Source: Chryseobacterium turcicum
GTDB lineage: Bacteria; Bacteroidota; Bacteroidia; Flavobacteriales; Weeksellaceae
Direction: 5' to 3'
DNA length: 64,000 bases
NCBI RefSeq assembly: GCF_021010565.1
Contig: NZ_JAJNAY010000002.1
Location: 744,001 to 808,000 of the forward strand
The notes under the pieces were generated by a model. That model ran no database searches and had not been told where the DNA came from. It worked only from the letters and a program-made list of their open reading frames with translations. A program made the translations under genes and the position numbers. Positions 7,528 to 16,635 of this stretch are shown here, piece after piece (within the stretch, counting starts at the first letter, position 1; every line of letters begins with the position of its first letter).

Positions 7528-7644
7528 ATGAAAAAAAAAGATAATAATCACAGCCCAAACGAAATATTAGGAATGTTTATATTTTTATTCATTATTGTAT
7601 TTGTTGTCAGAATTTTATTTGAACTTATATCTTCACTATTTTAA
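7528..7644 (+). CDS. Small single-pass membrane protein, 38 aa
   Basis: ATG 7528 opens a 38-codon frame with a basic N-terminus (MKKKDNNHSPNEILG), one hydrophobic helix (MFIFLFIIVFVVRILFELI) and stop TAA 7642-7644. It begins 13 nt after the TPM gene, so it could be the last gene of that operon. Function is unknown, and expression is inferred only from the clean topology and spacing. Confidence 0.5.
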   Translation: MKKKDNNHSPNEILGMFIFLFIIVFVVRILFELISSLF

Positions 7645-7796
7645 TCTATAATTAATAGATCTCAGTAATTTTGTCATTTCATAGAAATCTAAACTTTGCT
7701 AAATTGATTTTTTCCCTTCAATTAAATTTTCCTTAAACCTACCAAAACCATTCATATTTTACTCAATTTTCATTATATTTACTGAAAACGGGGTCT

Positions 7797-8318
7797 ATGA
7801 AAAAAACGCTGGTGGTTTTTGCCCATCCTTATCTGGAACATTCAAACTCTAATGTAGAGTTGATTAATTTCTATGTTCGTCATCAGCATTTTACCCTTCG
7901 TGATTTGTACGAAGAATATCCCGATTTTCATATTGCGGCTTTCAGAGAACGAAAAAGACTGCAGCAATACGACCGTTTTATTTTTCAGTTTCCTATTATC
8001 TGGTTCGGAATTCCACCCTTATTAAAGCTTTGGATTGATGAAGTATTCGACAGAAACTGGATTAAAGAAGGCGAAAAAAACCCTCTTGAAAGCAAAGAAG
8101 TCTACATCGTTGTGACAACGGGTGGGAAAGAAAGATCTTTTAGAAAAGAAGGCACTTACAAATACACCATCGACGAATTAATCAGTGGATTAATTGTTTC
8201 TTTAAATGTTTTTAATGCCAATATCAAAGACATCACTATCGTTTACGAAGCCAATAAACTGTCAAAAAAAGAAATTATTTTACAGAAAAAGAAATTTGTA
8301 GAAACCCTAAATCAATAA
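7797..8318 (+). CDS. KefF-type NAD(P)H oxidoreductase (flavodoxin-like)
   Basis: The 173-aa flavodoxin-2 fold shows MKKTLVVFAHPYLEHSNSN (FMN phosphate loop), FQFPIIWFGIPPLLKLWIDEV and VVTTGGKERSF. These are features of the quinone reductase/KefF family. Its stop is one nt before the start of a Kef antiporter gene, the arrangement in E. coli where KefF is the activating ancillary subunit of KefC. I infer it activates the downstream K+/H+ antiporter during electrophile stress. Confidence 0.85.
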   Translation: MKKTLVVFAHPYLEHSNSNVELINFYVRHQHFTLRDLYEEYPDFHIAAFRERKRLQQYDRFIFQFPIIWFGIPPLLKLWIDEVFDRNWIKEGEKNPLESKEVYIVVTTGGKERSFRKEGTYKYTIDELISGLIVSLNVFNANIKDITIVYEANKLSKKEIILQKKKFVETLNQ

Positions 8319-8319
8319 T

Positions 8320-10197
8320 ATGGAATCTAGCTTAGCAATGAATACCTTACTCTTTTTGGGCGTTGCCATTATCATGGTACCGTTGGCAAGAAAATTTGGT
8401 TTAAGCTCGGTGATTGGCTATATTTTAGGTGGAATTATCATTGGACCCTATGTTTTAAAACTAACCGGAAATGATGTTGACGGCATTATGCACGCCAGTG
8501 AATTTGGGGTTATCATGCTTCTTTTTCTAGTGGGGCTAGAATTAGAACCCAGAAAATTTTGGGAAATGCGGAAGAAAATTATAGGACTCGGCCTTACACA
8601 GATGGTTCTTACCATCTCGATACTTTTCCTCATTTTCATTTGGGCGGGTTGGAAAATCGACAAGGCAATCGCAATCGCTATGTGTTTTGCATTATCATCT
8701 ACAGCCATTGTACTGCAAACATTACAGGAAAAAAACAATCTTAAAACCACAGCCGGCGAAGCCTCGTTTTCTACACTTTTATTTCAGGATATCGCTGTCA
8801 TTCCTATTTTGGCGATTTTACCCGTCATTGCTAATTACAAAGCGAGACATCATGATAATGAAGTTCAGATTTTAATTCAGAATCTTCCGGAATGGCTTCA
8901 GGCAGGAACCGTAATTTTTGGGGTTGCTATTTTAATATTATTGGGAAGATATGTTTTTGTTCCCTTTTTAAGATACGTTTCAAAAGCTGGAATGACAGAG
9001 TTGTTAACCGCCTCTTCCCTATTTTTGGTTATAGGAGTTTCAGAATTAATGGTTGCGATTGGTTTGTCTCCCGCATTAGGAGCGTTTTTAGCAGGCGTAA
9101 TGTTGGCAAATAGTGAATTTCGTCATGAACTGGAAGCACATATCGATCCGTTTAAAGGACTTCTTCTCGCTGTATTTTTTGTAAGCGTAGGTTCTACAAT
9201 GAATTTTAACATCATTGCTCAAGATCCTGTTTTCATTTTCAGTACAGTTTTTGTCGTTTTAGCGGTGAAATTTTTCGTTCTTTTTGCGATTGGAAAATTC
9301 TTTAAAATTGATACTCCACAGAGTTTGTTTTATGCTTTTGCCCTTTCTCAAGTTGGAGAATTTGCTTTTGTATTAATCAATTATGCTTCTGATCTTTATC
9401 TTTTCAATGCTGAAATGAATGCTCAGATGATGGCGATTACTGCAATTACAATGTGTATTACGCCCATTCTTTTAATTATTAACGACAGATTGATTACTCC
9501 AAAATTCATCAAAGAGATTCCCGAAATAAAATCAGATTTCGATATTCTTGACGGTAATATTTCACAGAAAAAAATTATCATTGTAGGTTTTGGTCACTTC
9601 GGAAGCACAGTGGGAAGACTTCTTAAAGCCAATAAAATTTCAGCTACGGTGCTTGACAGAGATTCTGACCGTGTAAAATTATTAAGAAGCTATGGTTTTA
9701 AAGTTTATTACGGAGACGCAACGAGAATTCCCGTTTTAAGGGCCGCAGGAATTGAGGAAGCCGAAATTTTAGTTTTATGCCTTGATGATCCCGATGACAA
9801 TAAATTTGTTGCCACACTGGTTCGCGAGCAATATCCCAATGTGAAAATATTTGTAAGAGCTAAAAACAGAATTGATGCATACACCTATTTAGACAACGGA
9901 ATTGATAATATTTATCGCGAAACTTTGGGTACTGCAGTCGATATGGCCGTTGATGTTTTACAGGAAACAGGAATGCGAAAATATGCAGCCCGCCGTCTTG
10001 GACAGAGGTTTATGGCAATAGACAAAGCATCAATCCGGAAGTTGGCAAAATCAAAAAATGATGAAGATGTACGTCTTTTTACCACAAAAGAAATCCTCCA
10101 GCGAGAGGAGGATTTGTTGGCTTATGATAATTTAAATTTTGAAAATAAAGACTGGGAAACCTCATCAACAGACGAAGATGAAGAAAACCCAGAATAA
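8320..10197 (+). CDS. Glutathione-regulated-type K+/H+ antiporter (KefB/KefC-like, CPA2)
   Basis: Residues about 5-385 form the multi-helix Na+/H+ exchanger domain, with typical IGYILGGIIIGPYVL, FLVGLELEP and FALSSTAIVLQ. A TrkA-N (KTN) domain follows from about 410, with the Rossmann motif IIIVGFGHFGSTVGRLL and an acidic partner residue in VLDRD. The length is 625 aa. E. coli Kef is gated by glutathione adducts. This organism has bshA in the same window, so bacillithiol adducts are a possible ligand here (inference). It is coupled with the KefF-like gene upstream. Confidence 0.93.
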   Translation: MESSLAMNTLLFLGVAIIMVPLARKFGLSSVIGYILGGIIIGPYVLKLTGNDVDGIMHASEFGVIMLLFLVGLELEPRKFWEMRKKIIGLGLTQMVLTISILFLIFIWAGWKIDKAIAIAMCFALSSTAIVLQTLQEKNNLKTTAGEASFSTLLFQDIAVIPILAILPVIANYKARHHDNEVQILIQNLPEWLQAGTVIFGVAILILLGRYVFVPFLRYVSKAGMTELLTASSLFLVIGVSELMVAIGLSPALGAFLAGVMLANSEFRHELEAHIDPFKGLLLAVFFVSVGSTMNFNIIAQDPVFIFSTVFVVLAVKFFVLFAIGKFFKIDTPQSLFYAFALSQVGEFAFVLINYASDLYLFNAEMNAQMMAITAITMCITPILLIINDRLITPKFIKEIPEIKSDFDILDGNISQKKIIIVGFGHFGSTVGRLLKANKISATVLDRDSDRVKLLRSYGFKVYYGDATRIPVLRAAGIEEAEILVLCLDDPDDNKFVATLVREQYPNVKIFVRAKNRIDAYTYLDNGIDNIYRETLGTAVDMAVDVLQETGMRKYAARRLGQRFMAIDKASIRKLAKSKNDEDVRLFTTKEILQREEDLLAYDNLNFENKDWETSSTDEDEENPE

Positions 10198-10198
10198 A

Positions 10199-11008
10199 TT
10201 ATTGTACATCTACACTTCCACCACTGCTTTCTTCTTTGCTCACAATCGTTACATTTCCTTTTTTGATGCCTTTTACACTTCCGCCAGAAGATGCATGGCC
10301 TTCAAATTTTGAAGAAACACCGATTTCTACACTTGCTCCGCTTGAAGCTTCGGCTTTTACATTTTCAGCAATTACTTCTTTTGCAGAAATTCCACTTCCT
10401 GAAGATGAAGTAAGGTTAGCATTTTTAGTTTTTCCGGAAATCGTAACGTCAGCTGCTGAGGAAGCTTCAACCGTAAGATTTACCGCCCAGATTTGTCCTT
10501 TGAAAGTGGCACTGCTTCCAGCATCAATCTCTAAATTATTAGCTTCAAGTTTCCCTGAAATATGAGCGGCACTTGAGATTTCAACATCCGTTTTCTCTTG
10601 GGTAAACTGGTCTCTTACAATAACGATAGCGGCAGAATTTGCCTCCAGTTTTGTAAAATCTTTAGTATAAATTTTAGCTTTCACATTGTTGGTATTCATT
10701 ACACGTACTCCGGTTTTATAATGAATATGAAGCTCGCCCCCTTTGTTGTCAACCAAAACTTCATCAATAATATTAGCCGGTGCAGAGATTACTACCCTTT
10801 CAACATCAGATTTAATAATTTCAGCTTCAATAGCCTGAGAAACTTCAATTTCATCAAAATCTCCCTTAAATTCTTTTTGCTTTAATGACCCGTGATCTTT
10901 GTTGGTAACATCTGGCAGCCAAGTAGACTTCTCTTGCCTGTTCTCATTTTTTTTGCAAGAAGTGAAAACCACTAATCCTGAAAGAAGTAAAATTGCTGTG
11001 TATTTCAT
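10199..11008 (-). CDS. Head-GIN domain lipoprotein (DUF2807)
   Basis: The N-terminus MKYTAILLLSGLVVFTSC is a lipoprotein signal with the lipidated Cys followed by KK. The remaining roughly 250 aa are repetitive short beta-strands with many Ser, Ala and Gly, of the head-GIN/DUF2807 type, ending in a Ser-rich segment (ASSGGSVKGI, ESSGGSVDVQ). Probably attached to an envelope membrane; molecular role unknown. It converges on the Kef gene with only one intervening base. Confidence 0.88.
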   Translation of the reverse strand: MKYTAILLLSGLVVFTSCKKNENRQEKSTWLPDVTNKDHGSLKQKEFKGDFDEIEVSQAIEAEIIKSDVERVVISAPANIIDEVLVDNKGGELHIHYKTGVRVMNTNNVKAKIYTKDFTKLEANSAAIVIVRDQFTQEKTDVEISSAAHISGKLEANNLEIDAGSSATFKGQIWAVNLTVEASSAADVTISGKTKNANLTSSSGSGISAKEVIAENVKAEASSGASVEIGVSSKFEGHASSGGSVKGIKKGNVTIVSKEESSGGSVDVQ

Positions 11009-11037
11009 AGGTAAATGTTTTATTTTTTTTAAAAGGG

Positions 11038-11045
11038 CAAATGTA
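11038..11045 (-). promoter_or_regulatory. -7 element of the head-GIN gene
   Basis: TACATTTG on the minus strand ends 29 nt before the ATG. Confidence 0.5.
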
Positions 11046-11238
11046 ATCGCGTCATCTTTATCAGTGTTTGAGTATAAAAAATCATGGCGATTTCATGTTT
11101 TAATGTTTAGAAGTTTAGTTTTTAATATCTTTATACTTTAATAACAACTAAATTATGAAATCTCTTACAATTGACCATAAAACAATTTTTAAAATCAAAA
11201 GAGATTCTATATTACTTTAAAATAATAAATATCTGCAC

Positions 11239-13380
11239 ATGAAAAACATTTCATCAGTATTGTTAATTTCTGCTTTAGCATTCAATTACTCTTGTACCAC
11301 AATGAAAACAAATGACATAAAACAGGAAGTTCCTGTTCCTGATGCTTCACTTTCTTCAAATCCTTTTATGAAGAAAAGCAAACTGCAATATGAAGCTCCC
11401 GAGTTTGATAAAATTAAAATGGAACATTTCAAACCGGCATTCGAATTTGGATTAAAACAACACGATGCCGAGATTTTGAAAATTGCAAATAATAGCCAAG
11501 CTGCAACTTTTGAAAATACAATCGTTGCACTAGAAAAAAGTGGTGAAGTTCTGAAAAGAGCCTTAATTACATTTTCAAATCTTACGAGTGCAAACACCAA
11601 CCCTACTTTACAGGCATTAGATGAAGAATATGCTCCAATTTTTGCGGCACATTCTGATAAAATGTACCTGAACGAAAATCTTTATAAAAGAATTAAATCT
11701 ATTACAGAAAACGGTTTAGATGCTGAAAGCAAAAGACTCGTACAGTTTTACAAACAAAATTTTGAAATCGCAGGAGCCAATCTTTCTTCAGCCGATAAAG
11801 AAAAATTGAAGCAGGTAAACCAGGAATTAGCTTCTCTTTCAACTCAATATTCCAACAAATTACTGGAAGCGAGAAAGCAAGGTGGCGTTTACTTTTCTGA
11901 TGCTAAAGAACTAGACGGGCTTTCAGCAGACGAAATTGCTGCTGCTGCAACCGATGCTAAAACTGCAGGGCAACCTGGGAAATATCTTTTAGCTTTACAA
12001 AATACGACACAACAACCTCTTTTGCAAAATCTTAAAAACAGAGCAACAAGAGAAAAATTGTTTAAAGCATCATGGACGAGAGCTGAAAAAGGTGATGCAA
12101 ACGACACTCGTGAAACCATTGAAAAATTAGCCAAATTAAGACTGAAAAAAGCTCAGATCTTAGGCAAAAAAAGTTTCGCAGAATGGAAATTGCAAGATCA
12201 AATGGCTAAAAACCCTGAAGCTGCCGTAAAACTGATGAATCAAATCGCAAATCCTGCGGTAGAAACAGCAAAACGTGAAGCACAAGACATTCAGGATTTA
12301 ATTGATCAGCAAAAAGGAGGGTTCAAAGTAGAACCTTGGGACTGGAATTTTTATGCTGAGCAAGTAAGAAAAGCAAAATTTGACCTTGATGAAAGCGAGA
12401 TTAAACCTTATTTTGAAATCACAACCGTTCTAGAAAAAGGTGTTTTCTTTGCTGCTGAAAAATTCTATGGATTGACATTCAAAAAGAGAACTGACCTTCC
12501 GGTTTATCATCCAGATGTAGTAACCTACGAAGTTTTTGATCATGATGGAAAATCTATCGCTATTTATTATCTTGATTTTTACACCAGAGACTCTAAAAGT
12601 GGTGGGGCATGGATGAGCAATTATGTTGAGCAGTCTTATCTTTTAGGAACAAAACCTGTAATCGTTAACTGCTACAATTATCAAAAACCAGCGCCGGGAA
12701 AATCTTCACTCATAAGCTTTGATGATGTTTCTACGATTTTCCATGAATTTGGTCACTCTATTCACGGGATGTTTGCAAGCCAAAAATACCCATCACTTTC
12801 TGGAACCAATGTACCGAGAGATTTTGTAGAATTCCCTTCTCAAATTAATGAACACTGGGCTTTAGACCCGATGGTTTTAAAGAATTACGCGCTACATTAT
12901 GAAACAAAACAGCCGATTCCTCAAGCTTTGGTTGATAAAATTAAAAAAGCGGCAACCTTCAATCAAGGTTATATGACAACCGAATTGGTTTCTGCAGCTG
13001 CTTTGGATATGGATTGGCATTCGGTAACTAATGAAGGTCAGTTGATTCCTGTTTTAGATTTTGAAAAACAATCTTTAGCGAACCATGGATTTACTTTAGC
13101 AACGGTACCTCCACGATACCACACTCCTTATTTTGCACACATTTGGGGTGGTGGTTATTCTGCAGGATATTACGCTTATTTATGGTCTGAAACTTTAGAT
13201 AATGACGCTTGGGAATGGATTAAAAACAATGGCGGATTAACCCGTGAAAACGGTGACCGTTTCAGAAAATATATTCTTTCTGTAGGAAATTCTGTTGATT
13301 TGAATCAGGCATTCAGAGATTTTACAGGACACGACCCGGATATTAAGCCGTTGTTGAGAAACAGAGGTTTTATTAAATAA
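11239..13380 (+). CDS. dcp: M3-family peptidyl-dipeptidase (Dcp-like), lipoprotein
   Basis: The N-terminus (SSVLLISALAFNYSCTTM) is a lipoprotein signal. The large helical M3 metallopeptidase domain carries the zinc motif HEFGH at residues 502-506 (HEFGHSIHG), and the downstream FVEFPSQINEHW supplies the third ligand region. Family members release dipeptides from the C-terminus of peptides or act as oligopeptidases. At 713 aa the length matches Dcp. The lipoprotein signal places this copy in the envelope. Confidence 0.94.
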   Translation: MKNISSVLLISALAFNYSCTTMKTNDIKQEVPVPDASLSSNPFMKKSKLQYEAPEFDKIKMEHFKPAFEFGLKQHDAEILKIANNSQAATFENTIVALEKSGEVLKRALITFSNLTSANTNPTLQALDEEYAPIFAAHSDKMYLNENLYKRIKSITENGLDAESKRLVQFYKQNFEIAGANLSSADKEKLKQVNQELASLSTQYSNKLLEARKQGGVYFSDAKELDGLSADEIAAAATDAKTAGQPGKYLLALQNTTQQPLLQNLKNRATREKLFKASWTRAEKGDANDTRETIEKLAKLRLKKAQILGKKSFAEWKLQDQMAKNPEAAVKLMNQIANPAVETAKREAQDIQDLIDQQKGGFKVEPWDWNFYAEQVRKAKFDLDESEIKPYFEITTVLEKGVFFAAEKFYGLTFKKRTDLPVYHPDVVTYEVFDHDGKSIAIYYLDFYTRDSKSGGAWMSNYVEQSYLLGTKPVIVNCYNYQKPAPGKSSLISFDDVSTIFHEFGHSIHGMFASQKYPSLSGTNVPRDFVEFPSQINEHWALDPMVLKNYALHYETKQPIPQALVDKIKKAATFNQGYMTTELVSAAALDMDWHSVTNEGQLIPVLDFEKQSLANHGFTLATVPPRYHTPYFAHIWGGGYSAGYYAYLWSETLDNDAWEWIKNNGGLTRENGDRFRKYILSVGNSVDLNQAFRDFTGHDPDIKPLLRNRGFIK

Positions 13381-13383
13381 ATC

Positions 13384-13413
13384 AAAAAGCATCCAAATTG
13401 GATGCTTTTTTTT
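13384..13413 (+). terminator. Terminator after dcp
   Basis: AAAGCATCCAA pairs with TTGGATGCTTT, followed by T8. The symmetric A/T tails would also allow termination from the minus strand. Confidence 0.85.
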
Positions 13414-13442
13414 GTTGAAACAAAGTCTATTAAAGAAAATGT

Positions 13443-14729
13443 TTAGTTTTTTAATGACATTAAAATCTTTGTGATTTCTTGCTGATTATATTTTTTCAAT
13501 AAAACTTTACCTTCAGAATCTAACAATAGAAAACTAGGATTAGAAGAGATTTCCAGCTTTTCTACGTAAGCACGGTCATTTTTTTCACTTTTTACATTAA
13601 TCCAATTTTGTAAACCTTTTTCTTTTACAAAATTTTGCCATTTTTTATCATCAGTTGTATTGAGATAAGCAATTGACTGAATATCGGCACCTGAATTACG
13701 AATATCTGCAATATAATTTGCAATTCCGGGTGTTTCTTCTTGACAATGCACACAATCTGGGTCGTAAAACATCACAAAAGTATATTTCGATTTTGAATAA
13801 ACATCAGAAAGCTTCACCAATGTTTTATCTAATTTCTGCATATCGGTATTTTCGATGACACTTCCTATTGGCACCGCTTCCAAAGCAGAGAGTTTTGCAG
13901 CGATACTTTTATAGAATGTCTCATTTTTATTCAGACACTTCATATCATTCAAATAGGTATTGAATGTATATTTATAAGCATCATTCATCCCTCTTTGGCT
14001 GTAATATTCAAGGTTTTTAAAAATCCATTTCAGATAAAAAAGATAATTTTTAGAATCGCAGTTTTGTCCTTTCAAAAGTCTGTCTACGCCAATCTTGTAG
14101 TTTTCATTATCTACAGGAAGTATATTAATATATTTAAATAAAAACTGGTACGAGTTAGGAAGTAAGGCCATTCTTCTTTCATTTAAATCTAAATCTGCAA
14201 GAAAATTAGCCTGCATTTTTTTTCTTTCATCAAGATTTTCAGGGATTTTCACATTCCTTTTTTCTTCCAGTTTGGTATAAAGGTCAAGCGTAGGACTCGG
14301 ATATTTTTTTTGAACATTTCTCAATAGTTCTAATTTCTTTTCGACACTACCCGATTGCCTTTCGTAACTGAGAAAACTGATATTGGGTTCTTGCTCAGCG
14401 ACAAGCCCTAAAAGGTCACTTCCTTCCAGATTAAATGATATTTTCGAACCATTGTTGACTAAAATATTTAAAGCTGATTTATTAGACTTTAGTTCCAGCT
14501 TATAGATTCCTCCTAAAATTTTCTGTTTCTCAACAAATTTGGCAATGGGTGTTTTCTCTCCGATTTTTGCAGAATCTACGGTATACGTTTCTGAAGCAGT
14601 TCCGTTGAATATTTTTAAATACAATACGTCTTTAGAAATCCCTTTGGTTTTAATACTTATTTCGTAACCATTTTGCGCCGAAAATAAATTGAAAAATCCA
14701 AAAAATAAAATGTAAATATATTTTTTCAT
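13443..14729 (-). CDS. TlpA-like thioredoxin-fold protein, exported
   Basis: The signal peptide is MKKYIYILFFGFFNLFSAQ. An N-terminal beta-rich region (about 20-120; DUF4369-like, uncertain) and a helical middle (DUF5106-like) come before the C-terminal thioredoxin domain (about 285-428). The redox motif is CVHC at 326-329 in MFYDPDCVHCQEETPG. Such proteins are periplasmic disulfide reductases or oxidoreductases in Bacteroidetes, partner unknown. It stands alone, convergent with dcp. Confidence 0.88.
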   Translation of the reverse strand: MKKYIYILFFGFFNLFSAQNGYEISIKTKGISKDVLYLKIFNGTASETYTVDSAKIGEKTPIAKFVEKQKILGGIYKLELKSNKSALNILVNNGSKISFNLEGSDLLGLVAEQEPNISFLSYERQSGSVEKKLELLRNVQKKYPSPTLDLYTKLEEKRNVKIPENLDERKKMQANFLADLDLNERRMALLPNSYQFLFKYINILPVDNENYKIGVDRLLKGQNCDSKNYLFYLKWIFKNLEYYSQRGMNDAYKYTFNTYLNDMKCLNKNETFYKSIAAKLSALEAVPIGSVIENTDMQKLDKTLVKLSDVYSKSKYTFVMFYDPDCVHCQEETPGIANYIADIRNSGADIQSIAYLNTTDDKKWQNFVKEKGLQNWINVKSEKNDRAYVEKLEISSNPSFLLLDSEGKVLLKKYNQQEITKILMSLKN

Positions 14730-14927
14730 AAATGATGTTTTTTTACAATTGCAAAGTATTACAAAATTATCAATATCTATTTAAGAATAAAATAAATTTT
14801 AATCAATTTCTTTCGTTTTACTTGATGATTACTATGCCGATTTACTTTTTAATGATGAAAATGAACTTCAATTCCCAAATAATATTCCAAAACTTTTGCG
14901 ACTTTTGTACATCAAAAAAAATAAAGA

Positions 14928-15305
14928 ATGAACTGCCCTTGTTGCTCCGGAAAATTATACGAAGAATGTTGTCAACCTTATCACAACAAAGAAAAATATC
15001 CTCCGACAGCAGAAGCTTTGATGCGTTCTCGTTTTTCGGCATTTGCCATTCCGAATGGGGATTATTTAATGGAAACAACTTCTCCCGTGAAAAGACAATT
15101 TCACAACAAAAAAGATTTGCAGGAATGGGGAGAAATTAATGAATGGACAAAACTTGAAATCGTAGATACTCCCAGTTTAGACAAAGTTGAGTTTAAAGCT
15201 TTTTATACTGATGAAGATGGAGAAAAGCAGGTTCATCACGAATTATCTCAATTTAAAATGATTCAAAACCGTTGGTATTATGTAAGCGGAGTATTTTTAG
15301 ATTAA
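14928..15305 (+). CDS. YchJ/UPF0225-family protein with SEC-C zinc motif
   Basis: This 125-aa protein starts MNCPCCSGKLYEECCQPYH, the SEC-C metal-binding cysteine cluster, followed by the YchJ-type LMRSRFSAFAIPNGDYLMETT and an NTF2-like fold ending in a WYYVSG strand. The biochemical role is not established. The start is fixed by the Cys cluster next to the ATG. Confidence 0.9.
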   Translation: MNCPCCSGKLYEECCQPYHNKEKYPPTAEALMRSRFSAFAIPNGDYLMETTSPVKRQFHNKKDLQEWGEINEWTKLEIVDTPSLDKVEFKAFYTDEDGEKQVHHELSQFKMIQNRWYYVSGVFLD

Positions 15306-15308
15306 ATA

Positions 15309-15602
15309 TTTAACCACAAAAGTCACAAAAGAATAGTGCATCTTTTAAAGTTTAATTACTTTGAAAATATAAGTTCACAAAAATAGTGGAAAATTTTATA
15401 ATAAGATTTCAAAATAGAAACTCTTTGATTTTCAACTTATGTGCTCTGAAATATTCTCAAAGTATTTAAATTAAAACTCATGTGGCTAATGCGTCAAAAA
15501 GCAGCATAAATTCATGAGATTTTCATAAATTTATTTTCAAACTTTTTTGAGCTTTATATTCTCAATAAATTAAACTATTCTTTTGTGACTTTTGTGGTTA
15601 AA
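15309..15602. repeat. Miniature inverted-repeat element R1 (294 bp, 29-bp perfect termini)
   Basis: Positions 15309-15337 (beginning TTTAACCACAAAAG) are the exact inverted complement of 15574-15602. The interior has no gene. Its minus strand (about 15406-15465) carries a block, GAGCACATAAG then GAAAATCAAAGA, that recurs at 22319-22366 and 24050-24092. The element fills most of the 350-nt gap between the YchJ-like and FKBP genes. Confidence 0.8.
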
Positions 15603-15608
15603 AACAAA

Positions 15609-15636
15609 AAATGTCCAACTTTTCAGTCGGACATTT
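15609..15636 (-). terminator. Terminator of the FKBP gene
   Basis: On the minus strand AAATGTCC and GGACATTT enclose a short inner ACT/AGT pairing, followed by a T-rich tail. Confidence 0.7.
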
Positions 15637-15655
15637 ATATGATGTAAGCTATTTC

Positions 15656-16156
15656 TTAGTGAGCTTCGTTTCCGTCAATTCCATGAGCGTGACCGTGAGA
15701 CAATTCTTCTTCCGTTGCAGGACGAGTATTCACGATTTCAACTTGGAAATCTAAAACTTTACCAGCCATTGGATGATTAAGGTCTGCCACAACAAATTCT
15801 GGCGTAACTTCTACTACAAAAGCCTGGAAATTATTTCCATCATTATCAGAAAGAGGCAAGATAGCTCCTACAGGAGGAATACCCGCTTCTCCGAACATAT
15901 CGATTGGCAATTGAGCAATCGCATCTTCTTGTTTTTCACCATAAGCTTCTTCCGGCTGAATTACAAAAGCAGCAGTATCGCCAGCTTTTAAACCAAGGAT
16001 ATTTTGCTCAAATTTAGGAATCATCATTCCTAAACCATATAAAAATGTAAGCGGATTTTCTGATGTAGTTTCTTCTACTAGAGTTTTAGTTCCATCTTCT
16101 TCGATAGTGTGTAGAATATACTTTACAGCTACAACGTGATTGTTTTCGATTGTCAT
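15656..16156 (-). CDS. FKBP-type peptidyl-prolyl isomerase, SlyD-like
   Basis: This 166-aa protein without signal peptide is a cytoplasmic proline isomerase/chaperone. LTFLYGLGMMIPKFEQNILGLKAGDTAAFVIQPEEAYGE is the SlyD FKBP core with its inserted flap, and DLNHPMAGKVLDFQVEIV closes it. The C-terminus is His-rich (SHGHAHGIDGNEAH), as in metal-binding SlyD. A small hairpin CGTGA/TCACG (16171-16188) lies in the leader between the -7 box and the ATG. Confidence 0.93.
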   Translation of the reverse strand: MTIENNHVVAVKYILHTIEEDGTKTLVEETTSENPLTFLYGLGMMIPKFEQNILGLKAGDTAAFVIQPEEAYGEKQEDAIAQLPIDMFGEAGIPPVGAILPLSDNDGNNFQAFVVEVTPEFVVADLNHPMAGKVLDFQVEIVNTRPATEEELSHGHAHGIDGNEAH

Positions 16157-16198
16157 ATTTTTTCTTTTTTCGTGAATTTTGTCTCACGATTATCGGCA

Positions 16199-16206
16199 CA
16201 AATATA
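16199..16206 (-). promoter_or_regulatory. -7 element of the SlyD-like gene
   Basis: TATATTTG on the minus strand, 42 nt before the ATG. Confidence 0.5.
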
Positions 16207-16269
16207 CTATTTTTGAAATAATTGTTTTTGAAAACTATTTAAATAAGTATCTCCAATAAATACCAATTC

Positions 16270-16521
16270 CTAATCTTCTTTATTTCTTTCCGCTTTCTTT
16301 TTCTGTCTCAAAACATAAAGATATAAGCTTTCAACTTTCGCTCTCGCCCAATCTGTTTTTCTCAAAAATTTCAACGACGAATTGATACTCGGATTATCGG
16401 TAAAACATTTGATATTGATTTGTTTTCCAAGTTCTTCAAAGCCCTGATAATATTCTACCAATTCTTCTAGAATAGCATCAAGTCGTTTTCCGTGAAGTGG
16501 GTCTTTAGATTTTTGTTCCAT
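16270..16521 (-). CDS. VF530-family small DNA-binding protein
   Basis: The protein has 83 aa. KDPLHGKRLDAILEELVEYY, then NPSINSSLKFLRKTDWARAKVESLYL, is the VF530 (PF09905) signature, a small helical fold reported to bind DNA. The C-terminus is strongly charged (RQKKKAERNKED). Likely cytoplasmic; target unknown. Confidence 0.88.
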   Translation of the reverse strand: MEQKSKDPLHGKRLDAILEELVEYYQGFEELGKQINIKCFTDNPSINSSLKFLRKTDWARAKVESLYLYVLRQKKKAERNKED

Positions 16522-16635
16522 AATTTTGTAAAGGTAAATATTTCTTTATCAAACCAAACTTCATAGGTTTTTGAAATTTATTAAGTTTGGCACTCCGAAA
16601 TCTTATTTTTTTCAAATAAGATTATTTATAGATAA

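Noticed and set aside
10236..10885. Plus-strand frames opposite the head-GIN gene
   Set aside because: They are antisense shadows of a well-supported lipoprotein with its own promoter and signal peptide.
14732..15139. 135-codon open frame overlapping the start of the YchJ-like gene
   Set aside because: Composition is AT-driven and it conflicts with a clear SEC-C gene in another frame starting at 14928.
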